Assembly: GCA_020444325.1 (NCBI GenBank)
Contig: JAHLLD010000004.1
Span: 248,001-312,000 of the forward strand
Length of the DNA stretch: 64,000 bases
Origin: a bacterium
Lineage (GTDB): Bacteria; Bacteroidota; Ignavibacteria; SZUA-365
Reading direction: 5' to 3'
Under the pieces are notes generated by a model. That model was not told the origin of the DNA and searched no databases. It worked only from the letters and a program-made list of their open reading frames with translations. Both the position numbers and the translations under genes were made by a program. Every line of letters begins with the position of its first letter. Within the stretch, counting starts at the first letter, position 1. This document shows positions 1-6,624 of this stretch, in pieces.

Positions 1-1
1 G

Positions 2-55
2 ACGTTCTACAAACAACTCAAACACAAACGACGGCGGCCGCTGGAAGATCTTTGA
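2..55 (+). CDS. Possible 3' end of a gene cut by the window edge
   Basis: Frame 2 is open from the left edge to a TGA at 53-55 and would give a basic tail rich in Lys and Arg ending in EDL. Codon choice (ttc tac aaa caa ctc aaa) looks coding, but 17 codons are too few to assign a family. It could equally be chance. No terminator hairpin was recognised after it. Confidence 0.25.
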   Translation, partial: TFYKQLKHKRRRPLEDL

Positions 56-371
56 GGGAGCCATCGACGGCGTGACAATAGTGGAGACGGGGAATGGGGA
101 TTCCAGGGATGTCAGCGCTGCACCGCACACAACAACCGAAGATCGACGAAGGGAGTCCGCGTTGAGGGATGCGTAACGTGACTCCGGGAGATGTGTGAAT
201 ACTGCAACGTAATCTCAATGTTATGTAATGCTATTCCCCTTCCGATTCGCCACCTTGCTATCGTCAATAATCCCATGTCGACTTCACCGCTGATCAGACC
301 GTGATCCGCGAACGTGATGTGCCATCAGAAACGATCTTCTCAATGCACATAGCTGTACGGAGGTACGCGTT
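56..371. other. Gene-poor left flank and cupin leader
   Basis: No convincing reading frame on either strand. The only clear signal is a GGAGG Shine-Dalgarno sequence at about 359-363, eight bases before the GTG at 372, which decides the start of the cupin gene. No clear promoter, hairpin or repeat was recognised in the rest. Confidence 0.5.
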
Positions 372-710
372 GTGAGTACCAGTGAAATAGACAAAGCAAA
401 GCCCGTCATTATGGTGGAAATAATTGAATATGAGCCGCATGCAGTGGTGAGCAAAACCATTATCAACAAGAACACCGGACACGTGAGCGTCATGTCCTTC
501 GATCACGGTGAGGCGCTGGTCGAGAAGACCGTGCCGTTCGAATCGTTCGCACAGATCATCGACGGTCGGGCGGAAATCGTCATCGACGGCATCTCGCACC
601 TGCTCGAAACGGGACAGTCCATCATCATCCCGGCGCACGCGTCGAACATCGTACGAGCGAACGAGAGGTTCAAAATGGTTCTCACCGTCATCAAAAGCGG
701 GTATGAATAG
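372..710 (+). CDS. Small cupin-domain protein
   Basis: A 112-residue single-domain protein whose middle matches the cupin fold. An alternating-strand stretch ends in a 'GRAEIVIDG' turn, followed by 'LETGQSIIIPAHASNIVRANE', the usual second half of the barrel that places the fold over an acid-rich pocket. The two metal-binding His of classical cupin motif 1 are not obvious, so the ligand is unknown and enzymatic activity is doubtful. The GTG start is chosen because of the GGAGG eight bases upstream. The next gene starts 64 bases downstream and may share its transcript. Small cupins of this kind are usually described as oxidative-stress or sugar-binding proteins, but nothing here fixes a role. 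Confidence 0.75.
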   Translation: MSTSEIDKAKPVIMVEIIEYEPHAVVSKTIINKNTGHVSVMSFDHGEALVEKTVPFESFAQIIDGRAEIVIDGISHLLETGQSIIIPAHASNIVRANERFKMVLTVIKSGYE

Positions 711-774
711 CAGAGCCGCATACGAGCAGTACATACAAACCATCCGCTGTTACAGATATCAACAAGGTGCTATT

Positions 775-2670
775 ATGACATTACGTTCGTTACTCTTTTT
801 TCTTCTGCTGTGTCTTTCCGTCCCATTCACGCAGGCGCACGCCCAGTCGACAGGAAATCAGCTTTCCTTCGGCTTCGACGCGGGCGGTGTGAAATACTGG
901 GGGGAATTCACGGATAATCAGTTCTGGCTCGCAGGCGACGCCTTCGCGCGATACAATATCATTCCGTATGTGTCCATCCATGCGATGGTGTCCTTCGGAC
1001 AGGCACGATACAAAGTCGACCAAATGATCATCGATAATTTCCCGGAGTACTTCGGAGCAGACAGCCGTATCGGTGATTTTTATCCGGGATCGGGAACACG
1101 GATCGAGGAAAAAAACGCGGTGCGATTCTCCGCGTACGACCTGGTGGTCTCGGTGAATTTCTTCCCGGATCAACGCGTCGTCCCCTTCCTGTTTGCCGGT
1201 GTGGGACTCCTGGAATGGAATCCCGCAGTACTCACGAAAAATGAAGCGCTGCCCAACAAGGGAAAGAACGTGTACGATGGAACCCAGGTGACCGTCCCGT
1301 TCGGCCTGGGATTTGAATCGTACATCACCTCGAACCTTGTCATCAACGGCAGAGCGACCATGCGCGTCGCGGGAACAGATTACTTCGACGACCTGAAAGT
1401 GGAAGGGAGCGGCGATGACGCGCTGCTGACATTCGGACTCGGGCTCTCCTACTATCTCTTCGGTGCACGCGATACCGACGGCGATGGCCTTACCGACGAC
1501 GAGGAGGAGGAGCAATTCAAGACCGACCCGAAGAATCCGGACACGGACGGCGACGGCCTGAATGATTATGAAGAAGTCCGCGTATACTCGACGGATCCGC
1601 TGGAATCCGATTCGGACGGCGACAACCTCACGGATTATGATGAAATATTCAAGCACGGAACCGCCCCGAATAAAACGGACACCGACAGCGACGGATTGGA
1701 TGACGGGAAGGAAATTGCCCGGAGCACGAATCCGATGGTCCCCGATACGGACGGCGACGGCTTGATAGACGGAGACGAAGTCACGCAATTCAAAACCGAT
1801 CCCGGCAAGGCGGATACCGATGCAGACGGTCTCAGCGATGGCGAGGAAATCCAGAAGTACACAACCGACCCGTTGGCCAACGACACGGATGCCGACGGCC
1901 TGCTCGACGGAGATGAGCTCAATACGTACAAGACGAAACCGACGGTCGCGGATTCCGACGATGACGGCCTTACCGATGGTGATGAGGTGCATCGATATAA
2001 AACGAATCCGCTCAAAAGCGATACGGACGACGATCGACTCAATGACGGCGAGGAAGTGCAGAAGCATAACACCAACCCGCTCATCGCAGATACGGACAGT
2101 GACCTTCTGATGGACGGTGAGGAAATCAGCGACCGCTACCGGACAGACCCGCTCGATCCGGACACGGACAGCGACACGATTATCGACGGCAAGGACGATT
2201 GTCCGCTGCTGCCGGGTGTCGCAAGCGCAGTCAAAGGACGCAACGGCTGCCCGGAGGCACCGAAAGTCGGTACCCGTCTGGATTTCCCTGATATCTTTTT
2301 CGTCGTGAACACCGATCGCTTCAACTACGAATTCCCGCAAACCCTGTCGAATCTCGATACCCTGCTCGCCTTCGTCAAGCAATGCGAGGGACTGCGGATT
2401 CGCATCGAGGGACACGCCTCGAAGGAAGGCTCTGACGAACGAAACCAGGAGCTCTCCGAAATGCGGGCCAAGCGCGTGAAGGACTGGCTGATCGAACGCG
2501 GCGTCTCCCGGGAAAAAATCGAGAGTACGCAGGGCTACGGTTCACGACAGCAAAAGGTCGCCGAACCCACGGGTCGTGCGCTCAAGAAGATGTCCGCCAG
2601 CCAGCTCGAGTCCATTCGAAGACTCAATCGACGCATCACCATCGAAGTCACACACACCTGCGACCAGTGA
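775..2670 (+). CDS. OmpA-family outer-membrane protein with thrombospondin type 3-like calcium repeats
   Basis: A 631-residue envelope protein. The ATG at 775 is preferred because it is preceded by an AAGG-type ribosome site and opens a clear signal peptide (MTLRSLLFFLLLCLSVPFTQ...AHAQ); the frame is open further upstream but looks non-coding. Order of parts: signal peptide; a beta-barrel-like region to about residue 230; eleven repeats of the D-x-D-x-DGLxD type with a 23-residue period; a linker (CPLLPGV...GCPEAP); and a C-terminal OmpA peptidoglycan-binding domain with 'IRIEGHASKEGSDERNQELSEMRA' and 'NRRITIEV'. The acidic repeats should bind calcium and form a stiff rod between barrel and cell wall. 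Such proteins tether the outer membrane to peptidoglycan. A perfect rho-independent terminator follows. Confidence 0.9.
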   Translation: MTLRSLLFFLLLCLSVPFTQAHAQSTGNQLSFGFDAGGVKYWGEFTDNQFWLAGDAFARYNIIPYVSIHAMVSFGQARYKVDQMIIDNFPEYFGADSRIGDFYPGSGTRIEEKNAVRFSAYDLVVSVNFFPDQRVVPFLFAGVGLLEWNPAVLTKNEALPNKGKNVYDGTQVTVPFGLGFESYITSNLVINGRATMRVAGTDYFDDLKVEGSGDDALLTFGLGLSYYLFGARDTDGDGLTDDEEEEQFKTDPKNPDTDGDGLNDYEEVRVYSTDPLESDSDGDNLTDYDEIFKHGTAPNKTDTDSDGLDDGKEIARSTNPMVPDTDGDGLIDGDEVTQFKTDPGKADTDADGLSDGEEIQKYTTDPLANDTDADGLLDGDELNTYKTKPTVADSDDDGLTDGDEVHRYKTNPLKSDTDDDRLNDGEEVQKHNTNPLIADTDSDLLMDGEEISDRYRTDPLDPDTDSDTIIDGKDDCPLLPGVASAVKGRNGCPEAPKVGTRLDFPDIFFVVNTDRFNYEFPQTLSNLDTLLAFVKQCEGLRIRIEGHASKEGSDERNQELSEMRAKRVKDWLIERGVSREKIESTQGYGSRQQKVAEPTGRALKKMSASQLESIRRLNRRITIEVTHTCDQ

Positions 2671-2733
2671 TGAACAGTGAATCGTAACACACTTGCATGA
2701 CTGCTTGGGCGATGGCAGGGTAAGAAACAGAGG

Positions 2734-2770
2734 AAAAACACATCTCATGTGAGATGTGTTTTTTTTTGTT
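2734..2770 (+). terminator. Rho-independent terminator of the OmpA-like gene
   Basis: Perfect 11-bp inverted repeat AACACATCTCA / TGAGATGTGTT with a 2-base loop at 2737-2760, flanked by an A-run before and a T-run after (2759-2767). Confidence 0.9.
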
Positions 2771-2775
2771 CTTGA

Positions 2776-3145
2776 CCCGAAGATGGGTGGAATGGTCCCG
2801 AGGAAACGGACACGTGGTTAACCAAAACAATCGTCACGCGACCTCCGCCTGATCAGCAGGACATCCGTCGCAAGATAGAGCGGCATGAGGCTGCCGATCG
2901 CAATTACATGCTCGAAAGCATCCAACTCCTCGAACTTCTGCAAAACGTTGTGAATGCTTACGTTAGGGCGGATATGCACACGGAATGTCGCATCCTCGAT
3001 TTCGTGACATCGAACTCGATCCGGAAAGACGGATAGATTTATCCGAATTACCGGGAACCCCTTTGACATCATTGCACTTATGCGGGTGGAGGCGAAAACG
3101 AAACAAGCTGTTTCCGGTGAAGAAAACGGCTTGCGACTCGTTGGG
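2776..3145 (+). pseudogene. Decayed C-terminal fragment of a serine recombinase (resolvase family)
   Basis: From 2776 one frame reads through a coiled segment (RKIERHEAADRNYMLE... LLELLQNVVNAYV) into '...RILDFVTSNSIRKDG' and a TAG at 3034-3036. It then continues in frame as IYPNYREP, and after one extra base in a C-run at 3058-3061 as FDIIA. This order, a leucine-rich helix, 'LL-F-SN--WKDG', then 'YR-PFD-LA', is what is known from the C-terminus of large serine recombinases. The catalytic N-terminal domain is absent: upstream lies the OmpA terminator. The reading frame runs on into the tRNA fragment at 3146. It is therefore a relic carrying a nonsense codon, a frameshift and a 5' deletion, probably the remains of an integrated element. 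Recognition rests on motif order only. Confidence 0.7.
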
Positions 3146-3200
3146 CGGAGCGGACGAGACTCGAACTCGCGACCTTCCCGCTGTGCGGGACAGGCATTCT
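3146..3200 (-). pseudogene. tRNA-Asp-like 3' fragment (truncated tRNA)
   Basis: On the minus strand this carries the T-arm, variable region and 3' acceptor strand (CCGCTCCG) nearly identical to the tRNA-Asp at 3495-3568, but it has the altered anticodon hairpin (TCCCGC-ACA-GCGGGA) shared with the 88-bp repeats. The 5' half is missing: homology stops at 'TAGAATGCCTG', exactly where the GIY-YIG gene ends. Joined to the 5' half of any 88-bp unit it would make one complete tRNA-like molecule, so both probably derive from a single ancestor split by a rearrangement. Confidence 0.7.
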
Positions 3201-3441
3201 AGTCGCGAAGGGAGGAGATGTACGAGCGCGATTTGTGCCTCTTGATCTCGTATTCTCGGCGCAACGCGTCTCCACGCGATAGAAATTCCTCTTGATGAAC
3301 CAGCCTCCAGGGCCGGTATGCTTTTGTTGCAACTGAGTGCCCGGCATTGTGCTTGCGGAGACGATGTTCAATATCCTTCGTCGAACCGATATAATATCGG
3401 CCTGTAGGCACACTCTCCAGGATGTAGACATAGTACATCAC
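3199..3441 (-). CDS. GIY-YIG domain protein, stand-alone 80-residue type
   Basis: Eighty residues forming one GIY-YIG nuclease fold: 'YYVYILES...GRYYIGST' (the two GIY/YIG strands), 'RLRKHNAGHS' (helix with the conserved Arg), 'PWRLVHQEEF', 'ALRREYEIKRHKSR' (with the conserved Glu). Length and layout match the common UPF0213/UvrC-related single-domain family, whose members may act on branched DNA but mostly have no known substrate. Its TAG stop lies on the junction with the tRNA fragment at 3146-3200. The gene is therefore wedged between a tRNA fragment and the tRNA-Asp terminator, which suggests it arrived with or after the rearrangement of this locus. Start at ATG 3441; a second ATG follows directly. 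Confidence 0.85.
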   Translation of the reverse strand: MMYYVYILESVPTGRYYIGSTKDIEHRLRKHNAGHSVATKAYRPWRLVHQEEFLSRGDALRREYEIKRHKSRSYISSLRD

Positions 3442-3466
3442 GATTCTCCCTATTGTGATGAAATGT

Positions 3467-3493
3467 AAAAGCCCCTCTTTTGAGGGGCTTTTT
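3467..3493 (-). terminator. Terminator of the tRNA-Asp transcript
   Basis: AAAAGCCCCTC (3467-3477), 4-base loop, GAGGGGCTTTT (3482-3492). It lies 1 base beyond the 3' end of tRNA-Asp on the minus strand and ends in a U-run there. The A-run on the other side makes it potentially bidirectional. Confidence 0.85.
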
Positions 3494-3494
3494 G

Positions 3495-3568
3495 CGGAGC
3501 GGACGAGACTCGAACTCGCGACCTCCTGCGTGACAGGCAGGCATTCTAACCAACTGAACTACCGCTCC
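3495..3568 (-). tRNA. tRNA-Asp (anticodon GTC)
   Basis: 74 nt on the minus strand. The acceptor GGAGCGG pairs with CCGCTCC, with discriminator G. The D-arm is GTTC/GAAT with loop AGTTGGTTA. The anticodon arm is CCTGC-CTGTCAC-GCAGG, giving GTC (Asp). The T-arm is GCGAG-TTCGAGT-CTCGT. CCA is not encoded (CAA follows). It is the last and only complete member of a row of tRNA-like units read from one promoter at 3861-3891 and closed by the hairpin at 3467-3493. Confidence 0.95.
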
Positions 3569-3832
3569 GTATATTTTCTTCTTTTGGGGCCTCGGCTGGC
3601 TTCGCGACCTTCCCGCTGTGCGGGACAGGCATTCTAACCAACTGAACTACCGCTCCGTATATTTTCTTCTTTTGGGGCCTCGGCTGGCTTCGCGACCTTC
3701 CCGCTGTGCGGGACAGGCATTCTAACCAACTGAACTACCGCTCCGTATATTTTCTTCTTTTGGGGCCTCGGCTGGCTTCGCGACCTTCCCGCTGTGCGGG
3801 ACAGGCATTCTAACCAACTGAATTACCGCTCC
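3569..3832 (-). repeat. Three exact-length 88-bp tandem repeats made of tRNA-Asp 5' halves
   Basis: Units at 3745-3832, 3657-3744 and 3569-3656, read on the minus strand. Each begins with the tRNA-Asp acceptor 5' strand and D-arm (GGAGCGGTA..TTCAGTTGGTTAGAATGCCTG). It then replaces the anticodon arm with a GC-rich palindrome TCCCGC-ACA-GCGGGA, keeps 'AGGTCGCGA', and ends in a unit-specific tail (AGCCAGCCGAGG... AAGAAAATATAC) leading into the next GGAGCGG. The T-arm and 3' acceptor are missing. The only difference noticed between units is one base in the first (TAATTC instead of TAGTTC). The array lies between a consensus promoter and the intact tRNA, so it should be transcribed as the 5' part of the tRNA-Asp precursor. 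Confidence 0.9.
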
Positions 3833-4157
3833 AATAGATCGCCTTCATTTGAGGCGTTAACAAATCTACAATGGATCGGGGATGAATGCAAGAGGTTGCG
3901 AAATATTTTTTGATTTTTTTATAGGAATTGGGAAAATATGGGTGTAGATTAGAATCTGCTGCAAGTAGCAGCGCCCGCCTCTGATTCACCCCATGTTTTC
4001 GGAAGCGGACCATATAAGAGATTCGCTCTCCGATGTTCGGCACTTCCGGGGGAACACTAAACACCACATGCCGACCCTGTGCGCCCTTCTGCGGCGGCAG
4101 CTCCGATCGTTGAGACGCAGCGCGTCTTGAACTTACCAGATAAGGATACATAACTGT
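3833..4157. other. Divergent intergenic region and long rhlE leader
   Basis: No gene is seen. The left part holds the minus-strand array promoter. For the plus strand, TTG at 3928-3930 and TAGAATCT at 3950-3957 (N19) is the best promoter candidate, which would give the helicase mRNA a leader of nearly 200 bases. Long leaders are common in cold-shock DEAD-box helicases, but no conserved cold-shock element was recognised. Confidence 0.4.
3861..3891 (-). promoter_or_regulatory. Promoter of the tRNA-like array and tRNA-Asp
   Basis: On the minus strand TTG (3889-3891), exactly 20 bases, then TAGATTTG (3861-3868), a perfect match to the Bacteroidota -33/-7 pattern TTG-N19-21-TAnnTTTG. Predicted start is near 3855, about 23 bases before the first repeat unit. 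Confidence 0.65.
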
Positions 4158-5666
4158 ATGCAATTCAATAAATTAGGATTGTCTCAACCTCTCCTCCGCG
4201 CAATTGAAGCCGTAGGATACGAGACACCTACTGAAATTCAGGCACGTGCCATTCCTCCCGCACTCGCTGGCGATGATCTCATCGGTCGAGCGAAAACAGG
4301 ATCGGGAAAAACCGCTGCCTTTATCCTCCCTACGCTCGACCGTATCGTAAATGGCAAGCGTCCGGGACGCGGCGTCGTGCGCGCACTGGTGCTGACACCG
4401 ACGCGTGAACTCGCACAGCAGGTCGCTGACTCTGCAAAACTTTACGGCCGTTACACCAAACTGAGCAGCGACGCCATGTACGGCGGCGTCTCCATCGAAC
4501 CACAGCTCAAACGTATGCATCGCGGAATTGATGTTCTCGCAGCGACGCCCGGTCGACTTCTCGACCACATCGAGCGCGGCAGCGTAGACCTCTCGCAATG
4601 CGAGGTGCTCATCGTCGATGAGGCTGATCGCATGTTCGATATGGGCTTCATCAAGGATGTCAAGCGCATTATCGCGAAAATTCCGAAGAACAGGCAGACA
4701 CTGCTGTTCTCTGCCACGATGTCAAAGGAAGTGCGCCAGCTTTCGACGCAGATCATGCGTGATCCTGTCAGCCTCGAGGTCGGCGTGGAAGACAAACCGG
4801 CAGAATCCGTCCGGCAGTCTTTCTACGCTGTCGAGAAGCCGAGCAAACTCGGACTTCTTCATCATCTGATAACCTCGCACAAGATGGAAAGCGTGCTCGT
4901 GTTTTCGAGAACAAAACACGGTGCGAATAAAATCGCACGTAAACTGGAGCGCAGTGGTATCGAAACCGGAGTGATTCATTCGAACCGTTCGCAATCCCAA
5001 CGCCTCAGCGCACTCTCCGCCTTCAAGGACGGGCGGCATCGCGTCCTGGTCGCAACCGACATTGCTGCGCGTGGAATCGACGTGGTCGGTATTTCGCACG
5101 TAATCAACTACGATACCCCGACGTTTGCGGAAGATTATATCCACCGCATCGGCAGAACCGGACGCGCCGACGCCAAGGGCGATGCCATCACATTCGTTTC
5201 TCGTGACGAACGCGACAGTCTTCGTAAGATTGAGCGTTTCGTGGGGAAGGAGTATGAAGTCAGTCCCGCACCGAAAACAGGTGAGGTCCCTGATGTCGCC
5301 CCCGAGCGCATGGCTCCGGACGCAGGGAACAAGGCTCCTTCGCGGACGAAGTCAGGATCTCGTGCGAAGTCCCAGAAGCGCAGCAGTTCACGTGGAGACT
5401 TCAGGAAAGCGGGGAAGAAGCCGCACCAGGATCATGCCAGACCTGGAAAGCCAGGGAAGAAACGCCCGGTCGGCAATGCGCGGCGTGGTGGGGACAAGCG
5501 CCAGGAGTACCCGGACTTTGTTTTTCCCGCCGAAATGAGCACAGATCGAAAATCACGACCTGCCGGCAAGAAACGCGAGTCGGGAAACCCCGGAAGTTCA
5601 TCGAAAAAGCGCAACACGGCCGCCAGTCCTGCAAAGAACCGGCGACGTGATCCCCGTTTCATGTAA
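4158..5666 (+). CDS. rhlE: DEAD-box ATP-dependent RNA helicase, RhlE type
   Basis: 502 residues. The Q-motif region (FNKLGLSQPLL...TPTEIQARAIP, residues 3-33) is followed by motif I AKTGSGKT (45-52), Ia PTRELAQQ, Ib TPGR, II DEAD (154-157), III SAT (185-187), and motif VI HRIGRTGR (329-336). All residues needed for ATP hydrolysis and RNA unwinding are present. After about residue 375 comes a 125-residue tail very rich in Lys, Arg, Ser and Pro, as in RhlE-like proteins, probably for RNA or ribosome binding. Such helicases act in rRNA maturation and RNA decay. The gene is alone, with a long leader and a strong shared terminator downstream, opposite to prmC. Confidence 0.93.
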   Translation: MQFNKLGLSQPLLRAIEAVGYETPTEIQARAIPPALAGDDLIGRAKTGSGKTAAFILPTLDRIVNGKRPGRGVVRALVLTPTRELAQQVADSAKLYGRYTKLSSDAMYGGVSIEPQLKRMHRGIDVLAATPGRLLDHIERGSVDLSQCEVLIVDEADRMFDMGFIKDVKRIIAKIPKNRQTLLFSATMSKEVRQLSTQIMRDPVSLEVGVEDKPAESVRQSFYAVEKPSKLGLLHHLITSHKMESVLVFSRTKHGANKIARKLERSGIETGVIHSNRSQSQRLSALSAFKDGRHRVLVATDIAARGIDVVGISHVINYDTPTFAEDYIHRIGRTGRADAKGDAITFVSRDERDSLRKIERFVGKEYEVSPAPKTGEVPDVAPERMAPDAGNKAPSRTKSGSRAKSQKRSSSRGDFRKAGKKPHQDHARPGKPGKKRPVGNARRGGDKRQEYPDFVFPAEMSTDRKSRPAGKKRESGNPGSSSKKRNTAASPAKNRRRDPRFM

Positions 5667-5672
5667 CAGAAA

Positions 5673-5691
5673 TTATGCACTTTCTGCATAA
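5673..5691. repeat. 19-bp inverted repeat, copy 1 of 4
   Basis: TTATGCA-CTTTC-TGCATAA, directly between the rhlE stop and its terminator. The same arms and the same kind of NNTTC spacer recur at 40138-40156 and 40171-40189, and with ATATGCA/TGCATAT arms at 5798-5816. Confidence 0.7.
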
Positions 5692-5728
5692 AAAAACGTC
5701 CCTCATCGTGGGGGACGTTCTTTTTTTT
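5691..5728. terminator. Shared terminator of rhlE and prmC
   Basis: AACGTCCC (5695-5702) pairs with GGGACGTT (5712-5719), followed by a T8 run on the plus strand and preceded by an A6 run that serves as the T-run for the convergent minus-strand transcript. Confidence 0.88.
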
Positions 5729-5745
5729 GCAAAATTGACCGTTTT

Positions 5746-6618
5746 TCAGCCTTTCCAGGCGCTGACGACGCGTTCTATGCCCCCGTAGTCTTCGCGAATA
5801 TGCACTTTCTGCATATTTGCATCCGTCAGCATGGCGGCTACGGTTTGCGCCTGACCGGCACCGACCTCGAGCAGGAGGAGTCCGCCGGTTTTCAGAAAAC
5901 CCGGTGCGATCTTTACTATGCGCCGGTAAAAACGAAGGCCGTCTCCACCATCGGTGGCGGCGATCATGGGTTCAAAATCGCGGACTTCAGGCTGGAGGGT
6001 GGCGATATCGGCTTCGGGGATGTACGGGGGATTGGAGGCGACGATATCGAACTGTTCTCCACCACCGGGTAAGTTGTCCGTGAAGATATCATGTTCTACG
6101 AAGTCAATGCGATCGGCGACCTTGTTGCGTTCGGCATTGGCGGACGCGATGGCCAGCGCAGCTGCGCTGATGTCCGTGGCAACGACACGGATGGAGGGTA
6201 ACTGCGCTGCGAGCGCGATGGCAATGGCGCCGCTGCCGGTACCGATATCCAGAATCTGCATATCGTCCGCGAGCTGCCCCGCCTTGTGGAAATCCAGAAC
6301 GGTGTCGATCAGGTGCTCGGTGTCGGGACGCGGAATGAGTACGTCGGGTGTCACCTTGAACTCGAGTCCGTAAAACTCCGTGCTGCCTACGATGTACTGC
6401 ACGGGCTCATGTTTGAGCCTCCGACGAACGAGTTCACGGAAAACGGTCAGCTCTTCCTCTTTCACCGGTTGATCGAAACGCAGATACATCTGCAGACGTT
6501 TTTGTCCAAGCACGTGCGCCAGCAGATGCTCGGCTGAAAGCTTGGCCTCGTCAATGCCTTTCTCGGCGAAAAATGTAGTCGACTTCTGTATAAGGGAAAG
6601 AACGGTTTCCTGCGGCAT
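5746..6618 (-). CDS. prmC: Release factor N5-glutamine methyltransferase PrmC
   Basis: 290 residues, the usual length. The N-terminal helical bundle (residues 1-75) recognises the release factor. The linker has the typical 'YIVGSTEFYGLEF...VLIPRPDTE'. The Rossmann methyltransferase domain has the SAM loop DIGTGSG (124-130) and the catalytic NPPY (196-199) that holds the glutamine amide. PrmC methylates the GGQ glutamine of RF1 and RF2, raising termination efficiency. Its start is 6 bases from the lon stop codon, so the two are co-transcribed from the lon promoter. The shared terminator at 5691-5728 closes the unit. Confidence 0.95.
   Translation of the reverse strand: MPQETVLSLIQKSTTFFAEKGIDEAKLSAEHLLAHVLGQKRLQMYLRFDQPVKEEELTVFRELVRRRLKHEPVQYIVGSTEFYGLEFKVTPDVLIPRPDTEHLIDTVLDFHKAGQLADDMQILDIGTGSGAIAIALAAQLPSIRVVATDISAAALAIASANAERNKVADRIDFVEHDIFTDNLPGGGEQFDIVASNPPYIPEADIATLQPEVRDFEPMIAATDGGDGLRFYRRIVKIAPGFLKTGGLLLLEVGAGQAQTVAAMLTDANMQKVHIREDYGGIERVVSAWKG
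5798..5816. repeat. 19-bp inverted repeat, copy 2 of 4 (inside prmC)
   Basis: ATATGCA-CTTTC-TGCATAT within the 3' end of prmC, 125 bp from copy 1. The outer base pair is changed from T/A to A/T and symmetry is kept, although the site also encodes the Asn-Met-Gln-Lys-Val-His stretch of the protein. Confidence 0.55.
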
Positions 6619-6624
6619 CGCGAG

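Noticed and set aside
790..2415. Long minus-strand open frame opposite the OmpA-like gene
   Set aside because: It mirrors the repetitive Asp/Gly codons of the calcium repeats; no start signal and low-complexity Arg/Val-rich product.
2818..3072. 84-residue minus-strand frame
   Set aside because: The plus strand carries recognisable recombinase motifs in the same region; the minus frame has no family match or ribosome site.
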